A DNA stretch of 64,000 nt from Bacteroidales bacterium (GTDB taxonomy: Bacteria > Bacteroidota > Bacteroidia > Bacteroidales > Muribaculaceae). The notes beneath the pieces were generated by a model. The model worked only from the letters and a program-made list of their open reading frames with translations, made no database searches and was not told the origin of the DNA. Position numbers and translations under genes: made by a program. The first letter of the stretch is position 1, and the number at the start of each line of letters is the position of its first letter. The DNA lies in the NCBI GenBank assembly GCA_019416425.1, contig DXXK01000070.1, positions 1 through 64,000 on the forward strand. Reading direction: 5' to 3'. Positions 34,984 to 45,585 of this stretch are shown here, one piece after another.

Positions 34984-36975
34984 TTATAATAAGCAAATCC
35001 AAGTGATAGCGGCCAGGACGACAGCTCCGAGGAAGTACCACAGAACATAAGCCTGGATGTAGCCCGACTGCATACCCTTGATCTTCACGCTGAAGAAATT
35101 GGTCATAGCTGCCAGAGCGTTCATGAAACCATCGATAATGTGACGGTCGAACCATGCGATGCTGCGGCAGATGATGTTGAATATTATCTTATGCGTGACA
35201 AACTGATAGATCTCATCCCAGTAGAAGCGGTGGTGCGCAGCCTTCCAGAGGCCGGGCATCGCGTTCTTGAACTTGGTGGGCAGAGGATTCTTCTTGCGGT
35301 ACATCACACTTGCGAGACCGATTGCCAACAGGGCGATCACAATCGAGGTAACCGCTACCGGAGTCTCCAGATGGATGTGGTAAGGCTCGCCGTTGTAGGT
35401 CACGAACTCTCCGAAGGGGATTAAACCGGCGACACAGCTGATGACTGCCAGAATAATCAGAGGAACAGACATCTGCCAAGGTGCGTCGTGGGGCTTGTGG
35501 CCCTCCTTCTTATATTCAGGATTCTCCTCCCACCAGAAAATCAGGTAGTAGAGACGGAACATATAGAAGGCGGTCAGACCTGCGACCATCGACATCCATG
35601 CACCCCAGAACCAATGGTTGTTGTACATGGCGGCCAGCATCTCGTCCTTTGAGAAGAATCCCGAGAAGGGAGGTATACCGGCGATGGCCAGACAGCCGAT
35701 CAGGAACGTCCAGTGAGTGATGGGCATGTACTTGCGCAGGCCGCCCATCTTGGTGTAGTCGTTGCTGTGGACCGCATGGATCAAGGCACCGGCACCAAGG
35801 AACAGAAGGGCCTTGAACATAGCATGCGTGAACAGATGGAACATGGAGGCCATGTAACCAAGACCCGAGTAATGAACGCCCTCGATGGGCTGATTGTAGG
35901 CCACGCCAAGCGACACCATCATGAAGGCGATCTGCGATATGGTCGAGAAGGCCAGCACGCGCTTTATGTCGATCTGCGTACATGCCACGACCGCGGCGTA
36001 GAATGCCGTGATTGCACCGACAATCGTGATGAACGTCAGCGAATTCGGAACGATGCAGTACAGCGGGAAGAAACGTGCCACCAGATATACTCCTGCGACG
36101 ACCATAGTAGCCGCATGGATCAGGGCCGACACAGGAGTCGGGCCTTCCATGGCGTCGGGCAGCCAGATGTGCAGAGGCAGCATGGCCGACTTACCCATAC
36201 CGCCGACAAAGATCAGCACCATGGCCCATGTCAGGACGGAGCCGCTCATGAACGTGGCGCCAAGCACGGTATTGGCGATTGTGCCCGCGTTACTGTTAAG
36301 CATAATGAAGTTGAACGCCGAGGCGGATCCAAGAGGACCGTCGGCAGGAGCGTTCGACACGTACCAGCTCAGAACCAGAATACCGATCAGCATGAACAGG
36401 TCGGCAAAACGAGTAACTATAAACGCCTTCTTGGAGGCTGAGACAGCCGACGGCAGCTTATAGAAGAAGCCGATCAGCAGGTACGAGCTGACACCTACCA
36501 GCTCCCAGAATATGTACATCTGGAAGATGTTGGTGGCAACCACCAGACCCAGCATGGAGAACGTGAAGAGCGACAGGAACGCATAGTAGCGCTGGAATCC
36601 CGGCTCATGCTCCATGTAACCCCAGCTGTACAGATGCACCATGAACGATATGGTGGTGATGACTATCAGCATCATCGCGCTGATGGGATCCAGCAGGAAA
36701 CCGATCTTCACCACCAGGCGGTCGGTGAAAGCCAGCCACGTGGTGTCGAACATCTGGAACTGCTGGCGGACACCGTCAACGATGAATCGGGGGTCGCCGC
36801 TGAAGAAATAATTGAATGCGACATAGTAGCTGATCACAGCCACCGTGCCCAATGCCGTGATGCCGAGGATACCGGCAAGCTTGCGCGACATCTTCACACC
36901 GCCCAGTCCCAGAATCAGGAACATGGCGAACGGTATGGCAAGAATCAATATCGGAAGTGTTACGCCCATGGTCAA
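34984..36975 (-). CDS. nuoL: NADH-quinone oxidoreductase subunit L
   Basis: Largest antiporter-like subunit of complex I, 663 residues, with about 16 membrane segments and the long lateral helix at the C-terminus. FFWELVGVSSYLLIGF, LHIWLPDAMEGPTPVSALIHAATMVVAGVYL and GIPPFSGFFSKDE are diagnostic. Its start overlaps nuoK by 4 nt (ATGA). Confidence 0.97.
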   Translation of the reverse strand: MTMGVTLPILILAIPFAMFLILGLGGVKMSRKLAGILGITALGTVAVISYYVAFNYFFSGDPRFIVDGVRQQFQMFDTTWLAFTDRLVVKIGFLLDPISAMMLIVITTISFMVHLYSWGYMEHEPGFQRYYAFLSLFTFSMLGLVVATNIFQMYIFWELVGVSSYLLIGFFYKLPSAVSASKKAFIVTRFADLFMLIGILVLSWYVSNAPADGPLGSASAFNFIMLNSNAGTIANTVLGATFMSGSVLTWAMVLIFVGGMGKSAMLPLHIWLPDAMEGPTPVSALIHAATMVVAGVYLVARFFPLYCIVPNSLTFITIVGAITAFYAAVVACTQIDIKRVLAFSTISQIAFMMVSLGVAYNQPIEGVHYSGLGYMASMFHLFTHAMFKALLFLGAGALIHAVHSNDYTKMGGLRKYMPITHWTFLIGCLAIAGIPPFSGFFSKDEMLAAMYNNHWFWGAWMSMVAGLTAFYMFRLYYLIFWWEENPEYKKEGHKPHDAPWQMSVPLIILAVISCVAGLIPFGEFVTYNGEPYHIHLETPVAVTSIVIALLAIGLASVMYRKKNPLPTKFKNAMPGLWKAAHHRFYWDEIYQFVTHKIIFNIICRSIAWFDRHIIDGFMNALAAMTNFFSVKIKGMQSGYIQAYVLWYFLGAVVLAAITWICLL

Positions 36976-37283
36976 TCTTTCAATTTATCAACCGAGTCGA
37001 CTTCAGTGCTGCCGATCGAACGGTATATGTTTACAATAATAGCAATCGCTATTGCTGTCTCGGCAGCTGCGATGGCGATGGCGAACAGGGTGAACACCAT
37101 ACCCTCCATGGAGCCGGGATACAGGAAGCGGTTGAAAATTATAAAATTCAAATCGGCTGAATTGAGCATCAACTCCAATGAAATCAGCAGGGCGATCATA
37201 TTTTTGCGCGTCACGAAACCGTACACGCCGGCCACGAACATAACCACGCTCGGAACCAGATACCATAACATATTCAAATCCAT
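36972..37283 (-). CDS. nuoK: NADH-quinone oxidoreductase subunit K
   Basis: Small membrane subunit of complex I, 103 residues with three helices. LISLELMLNSADLNFI carries the conserved glutamate of helix 2 in the proton path, and AIAAAETAIAIAI that of helix 3. It lies 5 nt after nuoJ and overlaps nuoL by 4 nt. Confidence 0.95.
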   Translation of the reverse strand: MDLNMLWYLVPSVVMFVAGVYGFVTRKNMIALLISLELMLNSADLNFIIFNRFLYPGSMEGMVFTLFAIAIAAAETAIAIAIIVNIYRSIGSTEVDSVDKLKD

Positions 37284-37288
37284 GGTGA

Positions 37289-37816
37289 TTAACGTTTACG
37301 GGCAACTGTAACGCCGCCGATTATACATGCCAACAACAGTACTGATATCGCCTCGAAAGGCAACAGGTACTGGAATTTCTCGGTTCCCGTGAATGCTTTG
37401 CCGATTTCCGCCATCGTGACCGGATTGGAGCCGTCGATGCAACTGATCAGGTTCGCGTCATGCGGCAGGGGCATGTAGAACAGTGCGAGAAGCATCAACA
37501 CACCGCCTGCGACGGCCGCTACGGTTCCGATGGTCCGACGGTGCGTGCGCAGATACGACACGGACTCGTCGGGCTTGTGCGTCAGCAGAATCGCGAACAC
37601 AAACAGCACCATGATGCCGCCCGCATATACCGCGATCTGCACCGCACCCAGGAACTGATACCCCAACTGGAAGTAGAATATCGCGGTTCCGACCAGCACG
37701 AAAAGCAGATAGGTGGCCGAACGCAATATCTTGCGCGACGTTACTGCCATGACCGAGAAAATCACGACTATCAGGGCCACCACGAAATATAAGATTATAT
37801 TCGCTACTGAATCCAT
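37289..37816 (-). CDS. nuoJ: NADH-quinone oxidoreductase subunit J
   Basis: Membrane subunit of complex I, 175 residues with five helices. YQFLGAVQIAVYAGGIMVLFVFAILL contains the third helix whose pi-bulge matters for coupling. A short loop of polar residues separates the last two helices. It lies 26 nt after nuoI and 5 nt before nuoK. Confidence 0.94.
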   Translation of the reverse strand: MDSVANIILYFVVALIVVIFSVMAVTSRKILRSATYLLFVLVGTAIFYFQLGYQFLGAVQIAVYAGGIMVLFVFAILLTHKPDESVSYLRTHRRTIGTVAAVAGGVLMLLALFYMPLPHDANLISCIDGSNPVTMAEIGKAFTGTEKFQYLLPFEAISVLLLACIIGGVTVARKR

Positions 37817-37842
37817 TATGTTGTTATTGTTTCAAATTGATA

Positions 37843-38406
37843 TTAGGCCTTTTCATCAGCCTTGGGTGCGACCTGAGGCGCCGGTTTGGGGACTGGAGCG
37901 GCTTCCGGTGCCGGAGTCGCGGCCTCCGGCTTCGGAGCGGGGACCGGATCCGGAACCTCCGGACGGTAGTTAAGCTGCTTCACAAGCTTGTCACGCTCGA
38001 ATACCGCCTGCTCGAAATCGTTGCTGAACTCCAGGGCATGCTGCGGACAGGTAGTGACGCACAGCATGCAGAACGTGCAGCTTCCCAGGTCGTAGAGGTA
38101 CTTGTCCAACTTGCGTTTCTTCTTGCCGTCCGGCAGCTCGACCATCTTGGTCTGCAGCGTGATTGTGCCATTCGGACAATTCATCTGGCAGATTCCGCAA
38201 CCTATGCATTTGTGCCGTCCTTCGGAATCATAAATCAGCGTCAGTTCCGCACGGAACCGGTCGCTGATCTTCAGGTCCGCGCGGTTCTCGGGATACTGCT
38301 CCGTAATCTTGGGAGTCACGAATTCCTTGCCCGTCACGGCCATGCCGGTCACAAGGCTCTTGATCCCTGAGCCGACTTCCTTGAAATATTCTTTTATACT
38401 GGCCAT
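37843..38406 (-). CDS. nuoI: NADH-quinone oxidoreductase subunit I
   Basis: Peripheral-arm iron-sulfur subunit of complex I, 187 residues, carrying two [4Fe-4S] clusters: CIGCGICQMNCPNG and CTFCMLCVTTCPQHA. Clusters N6a and N6b pass electrons towards NuoB. The last ~40 residues are almost only Pro, Ala, Lys, Val and Glu (from about PEVPDPVPAPK), a tail not needed for the fold. It starts 21 nt after the atpG stop, so complex I resumes directly after ATP synthase genes without any visible terminator or promoter. Confidence 0.96.
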   Translation of the reverse strand: MASIKEYFKEVGSGIKSLVTGMAVTGKEFVTPKITEQYPENRADLKISDRFRAELTLIYDSEGRHKCIGCGICQMNCPNGTITLQTKMVELPDGKKKRKLDKYLYDLGSCTFCMLCVTTCPQHALEFSNDFEQAVFERDKLVKQLNYRPEVPDPVPAPKPEAATPAPEAAPVPKPAPQVAPKADEKA

Positions 38407-38427
38407 TAATGTTAAATTATTTCGCTA

Positions 38428-39306
38428 TTATCTTTCCACCTGACCGCCCAACAGGTCAAGAAGCTCGGCGGTGATGCCTTGCTGGCGCAACTTGTTGTAT
38501 TCCAGCTGCAGCTCGTCTCGCAGCTTCTTGGCGTTGTCGTTGGCGCTCTGCATCGCTATGACTCGGGCGGCCTGCTCGCTGGCCCGGTTCTCGATCGTGA
38601 TCTCCTGCATTGTGGACAGCACGAACATCGGAAGCACCTCGTTGAAGATACTGTTGGGATCCGGCTCGAAAATGTACAGCTGATTTTCGTCCTGTACTTC
38701 GGCATCTCCCGTCAGCGCCTCCTGGCTTACCGGAAACAGCTGGTCCATCGTCAACGTCTGACGGCTCATCGACTTGAAGCTCATGTACACTACATACACC
38801 ACGTCGACATCACCGTTCACGAACTGCTCGCGGATGCCCTGCGTGAAGGCGTTGACCTTCTCGCCCCCCATCTTTGAGTTGACACCGTCGGCAACCTCCA
38901 CCTCGACACCGTCAAGCTTACGGCATGCCTTGGCCATCTTGTCACCTATCGGATATACCTTGATGCCTGCTTCAGGATGCTCACGGTGAATCTCATCGAT
39001 CTTTTCCATCAGACCCTTGAAGATATTGATGTTGTACGCTCCGCATAATCCATCGTCCGAACCGTAGACAATAATCGCTGCATTGTTCACCTCGCGACTC
39101 TCGATCAACGGCGAACTGAAATCCTCCTCGGCTCCCAGGATGTGACCCATGATTTCCGTCAGCTTCGCACGGAAAGGCTGCAGTTTCTTCAACTGCAGCT
39201 CATTCTGGTGCACCTTGGCCGACGATATCATCTTCATCGCGCCGGTAATCTTCTCGGTGGAGGCTACCGACCCGATGCGGTTTTTAAGTTCCCTTAACGT
39301 TGACAT
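38428..39306 (-). CDS. atpG: ATP synthase gamma subunit
   Basis: Central rotor shaft of F1, 292 residues. The N-terminal helix ELKNRIGSVASTEKITGAMKMISSAK and the C-terminal helix with RASEQAARVIAMQSANDNAKK are canonical and form the coiled coil. SDDGLCGAYNINIFK lies in the Rossmann-like part. It is the last of the atp genes here, 15 nt after atpA and 21 nt before nuoI. Confidence 0.96.
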   Translation of the reverse strand: MSTLRELKNRIGSVASTEKITGAMKMISSAKVHQNELQLKKLQPFRAKLTEIMGHILGAEEDFSSPLIESREVNNAAIIVYGSDDGLCGAYNINIFKGLMEKIDEIHREHPEAGIKVYPIGDKMAKACRKLDGVEVEVADGVNSKMGGEKVNAFTQGIREQFVNGDVDVVYVVYMSFKSMSRQTLTMDQLFPVSQEALTGDAEVQDENQLYIFEPDPNSIFNEVLPMFVLSTMQEITIENRASEQAARVIAMQSANDNAKKLRDELQLEYNKLRQQGITAELLDLLGGQVER

Positions 39307-39321
39307 GTAATTCCTGTTTTA

Positions 39322-40905
39322 TTACTTTACACTCGCGATTCGGTCGGCCACCTCCTTGGCGGTCGACGCCAGGACCTGCTGAGCCTCGTCGGTGAGCTTG
39401 CCGCTTTTCAGTACATCAAGTACATCCTCCTGATGCTTCATCTTGAGCTGCTGTATGAACTCGGTCTCGAACTCAGGCACCTGACTCTCGGTTACATTCT
39501 CCAGCAGTCCGTTGACTCCGGCGTAGATCACAGCCACCTGGTTCTCCACAGGCCATGGATGGTACTGCGGCTGACACAGGATGCGCTGGTTCTTGCGGCC
39601 ACGGTCAATGACACGTGCGGTCACAGGATCGATGTCGCCGCCGAACTTGGTGAACGACTCCAGCTCGCGGTACTGAGCCTGGTCGGTCTTCAGCGTACCG
39701 GCCACCTTCTTCATACACTTTATCTGCGCATTACCGCCCACACGGGATACCGATATACCCACATTGATGGCCGGACGGATACCCTGGTTGAACAATGCGG
39801 TCTCCAGAAAAATCTGTCCGTCGGTAATGGAGATGACGTTTGTAGGAATATATGCCGATACGTCACCTGCCTGCGTCTCGATGATCGGAAGCGCGGTCAG
39901 CGAGCCTCCACCCTTCACCATCGGTTTCAGCGCCTCGGGAAGGTCGTTCATCTTCTCGGCCATCTCCTGGTTGGAGATGATTCGCGCCGCACGCTCCAGC
40001 AGACGCGAATGCAGGAAGAAGATATCGCCAGGATATGCTTCACGCCCTGAGGGACGCTTCAGAATCAGCGAGACCTCACGGTAAGCAACGGCTTGCTTGG
40101 ACAGGTCATCGTAAACAATCAGGGCATCGCGGCCGGTGTCGCGGAAATATTCGCCGATGGCCACACCCGAGAAGGGTGCAAGATAACGCATCGAAGCGGA
40201 CTCCGAGGCATTTGCGGCCACCACCACGGTGTAGGGCATCGCGCCGAACTTCTCAAGGGTCGCTACGATCGAGGCTACACTTGAGGCCTTCTGGCCTATT
40301 GCCACATATATACAGTACACCGGCTTGCCGGCGTCGTAATTGGCTTTCTGATTTATGATCGTGTCGATGGCTATGGCGGTCTTGCCCACCTGACGGTCGC
40401 CGATAATCAGCTCGCGCTGTCCACGACCGATAGGAATCATCGAGTCGACGGCCTTCAGGCCTGTCTGCAGCGGGGTGTTGACCGGCTGACGGAAAATCAC
40501 ACCGGGAGCCTTGCGTTCCAGCGGCAGGCGGATGCGGTCGCCAGCAATCGGGCCTTTACCGTCGATAGGCTCGCCCAGCATGTTGACGACGCGGCCCAGA
40601 AGCCCCTCGCCTACCGGTATGGACGCAACCTCGCCCGTACGCTTCACCGACATGTTCTCGGTGATGCTGTTAACCTTGTCGAGCAATACCACGCCGACAT
40701 TGCTCTCCTCGAGGTTGAGTGCAACTCCCTTGGCGCCATTCTCGAACTCCACGAGCTCATTGCTTCGTACGTTCTCCAGACCGTACACATGCGCCACGCC
40801 GTCGCCGGCGGTCAGCACCGTGCCGACCTCCTCGAACTTTACCTTCGAGTTGATGTTCTCAAGCTCTTGCTTCAGCACATCCGATATTTCACTTGGATTA
40901 AGCAT
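39322..40905 (-). CDS. atpA: ATP synthase alpha subunit
   Basis: Regulatory nucleotide-binding subunit of F1, 527 residues. The P-loop [13 protein letters not shown] lies near residue 172; [33 protein letters not shown] holds the Walker B region, and [10 protein letters not shown] the arginine-bearing signature. The N-terminal beta-barrel and C-terminal helical domains are complete. It starts 2 nt after atpH. Confidence 0.97.
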   Translation of the reverse strand: MLNPSEISDVLKQELENINSKVKFEEVGTVLTAGDGVAHVYGLENVRSNELVEFENGAKGVALNLEESNVGVVLLDKVNSITENMSVKRTGEVASIPVGEGLLGRVVNMLGEPIDGKGPIAGDRIRLPLERKAPGVIFRQPVNTPLQTGLKAVDSMIPIGRGQRELIIGDRQVGKTAIAIDTIINQKANYDAGKPVYCIYVAIGQKASSVASIVATLEKFGAMPYTVVVAANASESASMRYLAPFSGVAIGEYFRDTGRDALIVYDDLSKQAVAYREVSLILKRPSGREAYPGDIFFLHSRLLERAARIISNQEMAEKMNDLPEALKPMVKGGGSLTALPIIETQAGDVSAYIPTNVISITDGQIFLETALFNQGIRPAINVGISVSRVGGNAQIKCMKKVAGTLKTDQAQYRELESFTKFGGDIDPVTARVIDRGRKNQRILCQPQYHPWPVENQVAVIYAGVNGLLENVTESQVPEFETEFIQQLKMKHQEDVLDVLKSGKLTDEAQQVLASTAKEVADRIASVK

Positions 40906-40907
40906 TG

Positions 40908-41453
40908 TTAGTTACCTGTTAAGAGGTTTTGTCGTAATTGTTGCAGTTCGCCGAAAATCGAGGCGTCCAGACGTGTGGAATCGACATCGATGACGAAACC
41001 GCCGATCAGGTCGGGGTCCACAACGTGCTCGTACTCGAACTTGGATTCCGGGAAGGATTTCTCCACCACTTGGTGCAGACGTTTCATCTCGGCATCCTCG
41101 TAGTTCACCGCCGTGACTATGCGTACCTGCGATATGTTGTTCTCCTGACGGTAGATGTCCCTGTAGGCCAGAGCCATCAGCCTGAAGAATTCTTCGCGCT
41201 TATGGTCCAGTACGAGCTTCACGAAACGGTCGTACTGGTCATCGGGCTTACTGCCCGCCAAGGTCAGCAGCACGCGGCGCTTGTCCTCCGGTTTGACGAA
41301 GGGATTAGCCATCGTCTTCTGCAGTTCGGGATCAGCCTCGTAGGCTTTCAGCACGACATTCATCTCGTCGTACACTTCCTCGGCTTTCCCTGTCTCAAGT
41401 GCGTACTTGTACAGCGCCTTGGCATATCGGTGGGGAATCAATCCGGAAATCAT
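40908..41453 (-). CDS. atpH: ATP synthase delta subunit
   Basis: Peripheral-stalk cap that joins F1 to subunit b, 181 residues. The N-terminal helical bundle starts [18 protein letters not shown], and the C-terminal part has [23 protein letters not shown]. Sequence is otherwise variable, as usual for delta. It lies 4 nt after atpF and 2 nt before atpA. Confidence 0.94.
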   Translation of the reverse strand: MISGLIPHRYAKALYKYALETGKAEEVYDEMNVVLKAYEADPELQKTMANPFVKPEDKRRVLLTLAGSKPDDQYDRFVKLVLDHKREEFFRLMALAYRDIYRQENNISQVRIVTAVNYEDAEMKRLHQVVEKSFPESKFEYEHVVDPDLIGGFVIDVDSTRLDASIFGELQQLRQNLLTGN

Positions 41454-41457
41454 GGCC

Positions 41458-41955
41458 TTAGTTCTTCTTATCGATTTCGTCCAACAACTTATTGGCCAGG
41501 TCGGTCTGAGCCTTGTCGCTCTTCAGCTGCTGACGCAGCATCTTCTCGGCAATCTCGATCGAGAACTTGCTGACCTCGTCACGGATCTGCGACTCGGCCT
41601 GCTTGCGCGCCTGGTCAATCGAGCTCTTGGCTGCATCCATCTCATGCTGGGCCGCAACGGCCGCCTCCTGACGCGCTTGCTCGATGATGTCGGACTTCAT
41701 CTTCTGCGCATCGCGTATCATCTCCTGCTGCTGCGCCTGCGCCTGCCGCATGAAATCCGCGGCCTGCTCGCGCGCATGGTCCAGCTGTTCCTTGGCCTGC
41801 CGGGCATTCTCCACTCCCTCGTCGATTGTGGCGGCCCGCTTGTCCATCATCTTGATAATCACCGGCCAACCCCATTTCGCCAACACCAGGAACAGCAGGA
41901 TGAACGCTACGAACATCCAGAATACCAGGCCAAAATCAGGCGTGAATAATTCCAT
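41458..41955 (-). CDS. atpF: ATP synthase b subunit
   Basis: Peripheral-stalk subunit, 165 residues, with one N-terminal membrane helix (FGLVFWMFVAFILLFLVLAKW) and a long charged helix rich in Ala, Gln and Glu to about residue 150. It dimerises and contacts delta. It starts 88 nt after atpE; this gap contains the very stable hairpin at 41982-42025. Confidence 0.95.
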   Translation of the reverse strand: MELFTPDFGLVFWMFVAFILLFLVLAKWGWPVIIKMMDKRAATIDEGVENARQAKEQLDHAREQAADFMRQAQAQQQEMIRDAQKMKSDIIEQARQEAAVAAQHEMDAAKSSIDQARKQAESQIRDEVSKFSIEIAEKMLRQQLKSDKAQTDLANKLLDEIDKKN

Positions 41956-41981
41956 TTCTCTTGTTTTTAGGGTTGTTTATT

Positions 41982-42025
41982 GCCGCCCTGCGACCGGGGC
42001 ATTGTCTACCCTGGCCGCGGGCGGT
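41982..42025 (-). promoter_or_regulatory. Very stable intra-operon hairpin after atpE
   Basis: GCCGCCC (41982-41988) pairs with GGGCGGT (42019-42025); the stem continues inward as GCGACCGGGG (41990-41999) with CCCTGGCCGC (42009-42018), with one bulge, one mismatch and a few wobbles, and a 9-nt loop. That is about 17 base pairs, mostly G-C. It begins 19 nt past the atpE stop. No T-run follows on the minus strand, so it is probably a 3' stabilising or processing structure and not a terminator. Confidence 0.65.
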
Positions 42026-42043
42026 GTTGTTTTCTCCGATAAT

Positions 42044-42325
<282 letters not shown>

Positions 42326-42393
42326 TTATTTGTTATTAATTTTTCTTTTCCATTTCGCAATCCGCAATTTCATTACCGATTGCCGATTCCTGA

Positions 42394-43758
42394 TTATTGA
42401 ACTGTGTCGACCGCTTCCGCCTCCTTGTGCAGCAGTTGCTGCTCCTCATGCTTCTCGGATCCATGCTCGCCCTTCTCCTGCGCCATCGCTATGAACAGCG
42501 TGGAGAGCAGCGTGAACACATACGCCTGGATGAAGCTGACCAGAACGTCCAGTGCCAGCATGAAGATGGAGAACAGCACCGATACCACCGTAGCAGCTCC
42601 GGCCACCGCGGCGCCGAAGGCCGCGAAGATGAATATCAGCAGCGTCAGCGTTATCACAATCATGTGACCACCCATCATGTTGGCGAACAGACGGACGCAC
42701 AGCGCCGCGGGCTTGGTGAAGATTCCGAAGATCTCGATGAACTGCATGATTGGAATCGGGAACTTAAGCCACAGCGGAACATCTGGCCAGAGGATTTCCT
42801 TCCAGTAATGCTTGGTGCCCAGAATGTTCACCAGGAGGAAAGTGCAGGCCGCCAGCACCAGCGTCACGGCTATGTTGCCGGTCAGGTTGGCTCCTCCAGG
42901 GAAAATCACTATCAATCCCAGCAGGTTCATGGTCAGTATGAAGAAGAACACAGTCAGCAGATAGGGTGCGAACTTGTCAGTCCTGTCGCCAAGCGTGACC
43001 TTGATGTTGTCGTAATATACGAAGCTGACCAGCATCTCCAGGAAACCCATTCCTTTACGCGGAGCCTTCATGCCGCGGCGCTTATAGTATCCGACCAAGC
43101 TGAACACCATTGCCATTACCAGAGCGACGGCTATGAACAGGGCCATCACGTTCTTGGTTATGGATATATCCATGGGACGGTACTCCTTAAGGTATTGCCC
43201 GGTGTGCGAGATCTGACCGTTCTGCTCGGTATAGTTCTCAACGTAGCAGTACCCATCGATCACGGGCTCGCCGTTATCGACCGCTCCTGGCTCGTTATGC
43301 TTGGCCAGTTCCTTGTCCACGACCATCACATCCTCGGGGGTAAGGTCGAACAGCTCGACCACCTTGTCCTTGTTCCTGCTGACGTGGGCCAGTACGAAAC
43401 GATAGGTCTTGCCGCCACGCTCGCAGGTCTTTACCACAGGCACCATCACGTGGACGGACTGCCCGGTCGCGCTGTCGGTGTACTCCAGCTGCTTGGTCAA
43501 TGCCGCGCTGCTGAACATGAACCACTGGTGGTCCTGGGCGCGAACTATGACAGGCAACGGCATGCGATGCGTATGCGAGAAGGGAACCTCCCAGCCATAC
43601 CCGTCGCCAAGATGCTCGAAGATTATCTCCTTGACATCCATACTTTCCTCCTCCCGCTCGGCGGGATTCTCACCCGATGCATCCTGATTGCCGGAGCAGC
43701 CTGTCACAGCCACCCCAAGGACCGCGGTCAGAAATATGAGGTATAAGCGTTTTAACAT
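42394..43758 (-). CDS. atpB: ATP synthase a subunit with long periplasmic N-terminus
   Basis: Stator proton channel of Fo. The 454 residues are much longer than the usual ~270. The C-terminal ~260 hold the canonical helices with the essential arginine in CVRLFANMMGGHM and FIQAYVFTLLSTLFI. The first ~200 residues form an extra region that begins with a signal-like helix ending VTGC, a lipobox, followed by an Asp/Glu-rich linker and a hydrophilic part with EHLGDGYGWEVPF. Extended N-termini are known in Bacteroidota AtpB; a lipid-anchored start is inference. Confidence 0.94.
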   Translation of the reverse strand: MLKRLYLIFLTAVLGVAVTGCSGNQDASGENPAEREEESMDVKEIIFEHLGDGYGWEVPFSHTHRMPLPVIVRAQDHQWFMFSSAALTKQLEYTDSATGQSVHVMVPVVKTCERGGKTYRFVLAHVSRNKDKVVELFDLTPEDVMVVDKELAKHNEPGAVDNGEPVIDGYCYVENYTEQNGQISHTGQYLKEYRPMDISITKNVMALFIAVALVMAMVFSLVGYYKRRGMKAPRKGMGFLEMLVSFVYYDNIKVTLGDRTDKFAPYLLTVFFFILTMNLLGLIVIFPGGANLTGNIAVTLVLAACTFLLVNILGTKHYWKEILWPDVPLWLKFPIPIMQFIEIFGIFTKPAALCVRLFANMMGGHMIVITLTLLIFIFAAFGAAVAGAATVVSVLFSIFMLALDVLVSFIQAYVFTLLSTLFIAMAQEKGEHGSEKHEEQQLLHKEAEAVDTVQ

Positions 43759-43780
43759 CTTAATCGGTTCGTTGCCCGGC

Positions 43781-44017
43781 TTAGTAAGCTAAGACCGAGA
43801 TTTTATTATCATTCACGTCGGCCAAGCCGCCGTTTACTATCACATCGTGGCTCTCCCCGTCGGGAGTGACATAACGCACAGGACCCTTTACGAGCACTGA
43901 GATCAGCGGTGCGTGGTTCTTCAGGACAGTGAACTGCCCCAGCTTTCCGGGGAGCGTCACCATCGTTACCGTTCCGGTGAATGTCACCTCATGAGCCGAA
44001 ATAATCTCGAGGGTCAT
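43781..44017 (-). CDS. atpC: ATP synthase epsilon subunit, short form
   Basis: F1 rotor subunit of only 78 residues. It comprises just the N-terminal beta-sandwich (LEIISAHEVTFTGTVTMVTLPG, then QFTVLKNHAPLISVL) and stops where the helical C-terminal domain, which can inhibit ATP hydrolysis in other bacteria, would begin. Short epsilon proteins are common in Bacteroidota as I recall. It lies 8 nt after atpD. No AtpI-like gene is found between it and atpB (22-nt gap). Confidence 0.93.
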   Translation of the reverse strand: MTLEIISAHEVTFTGTVTMVTLPGKLGQFTVLKNHAPLISVLVKGPVRYVTPDGESHDVIVNGGLADVNDNKISVLAY

Positions 44018-44025
44018 GGCCGTAA

Positions 44026-45546
<1,521 letters not shown>

Positions 45547-45585
45547 TCAGTTTTTCTGTATCAGATGACTCTATATGCAACTGTT

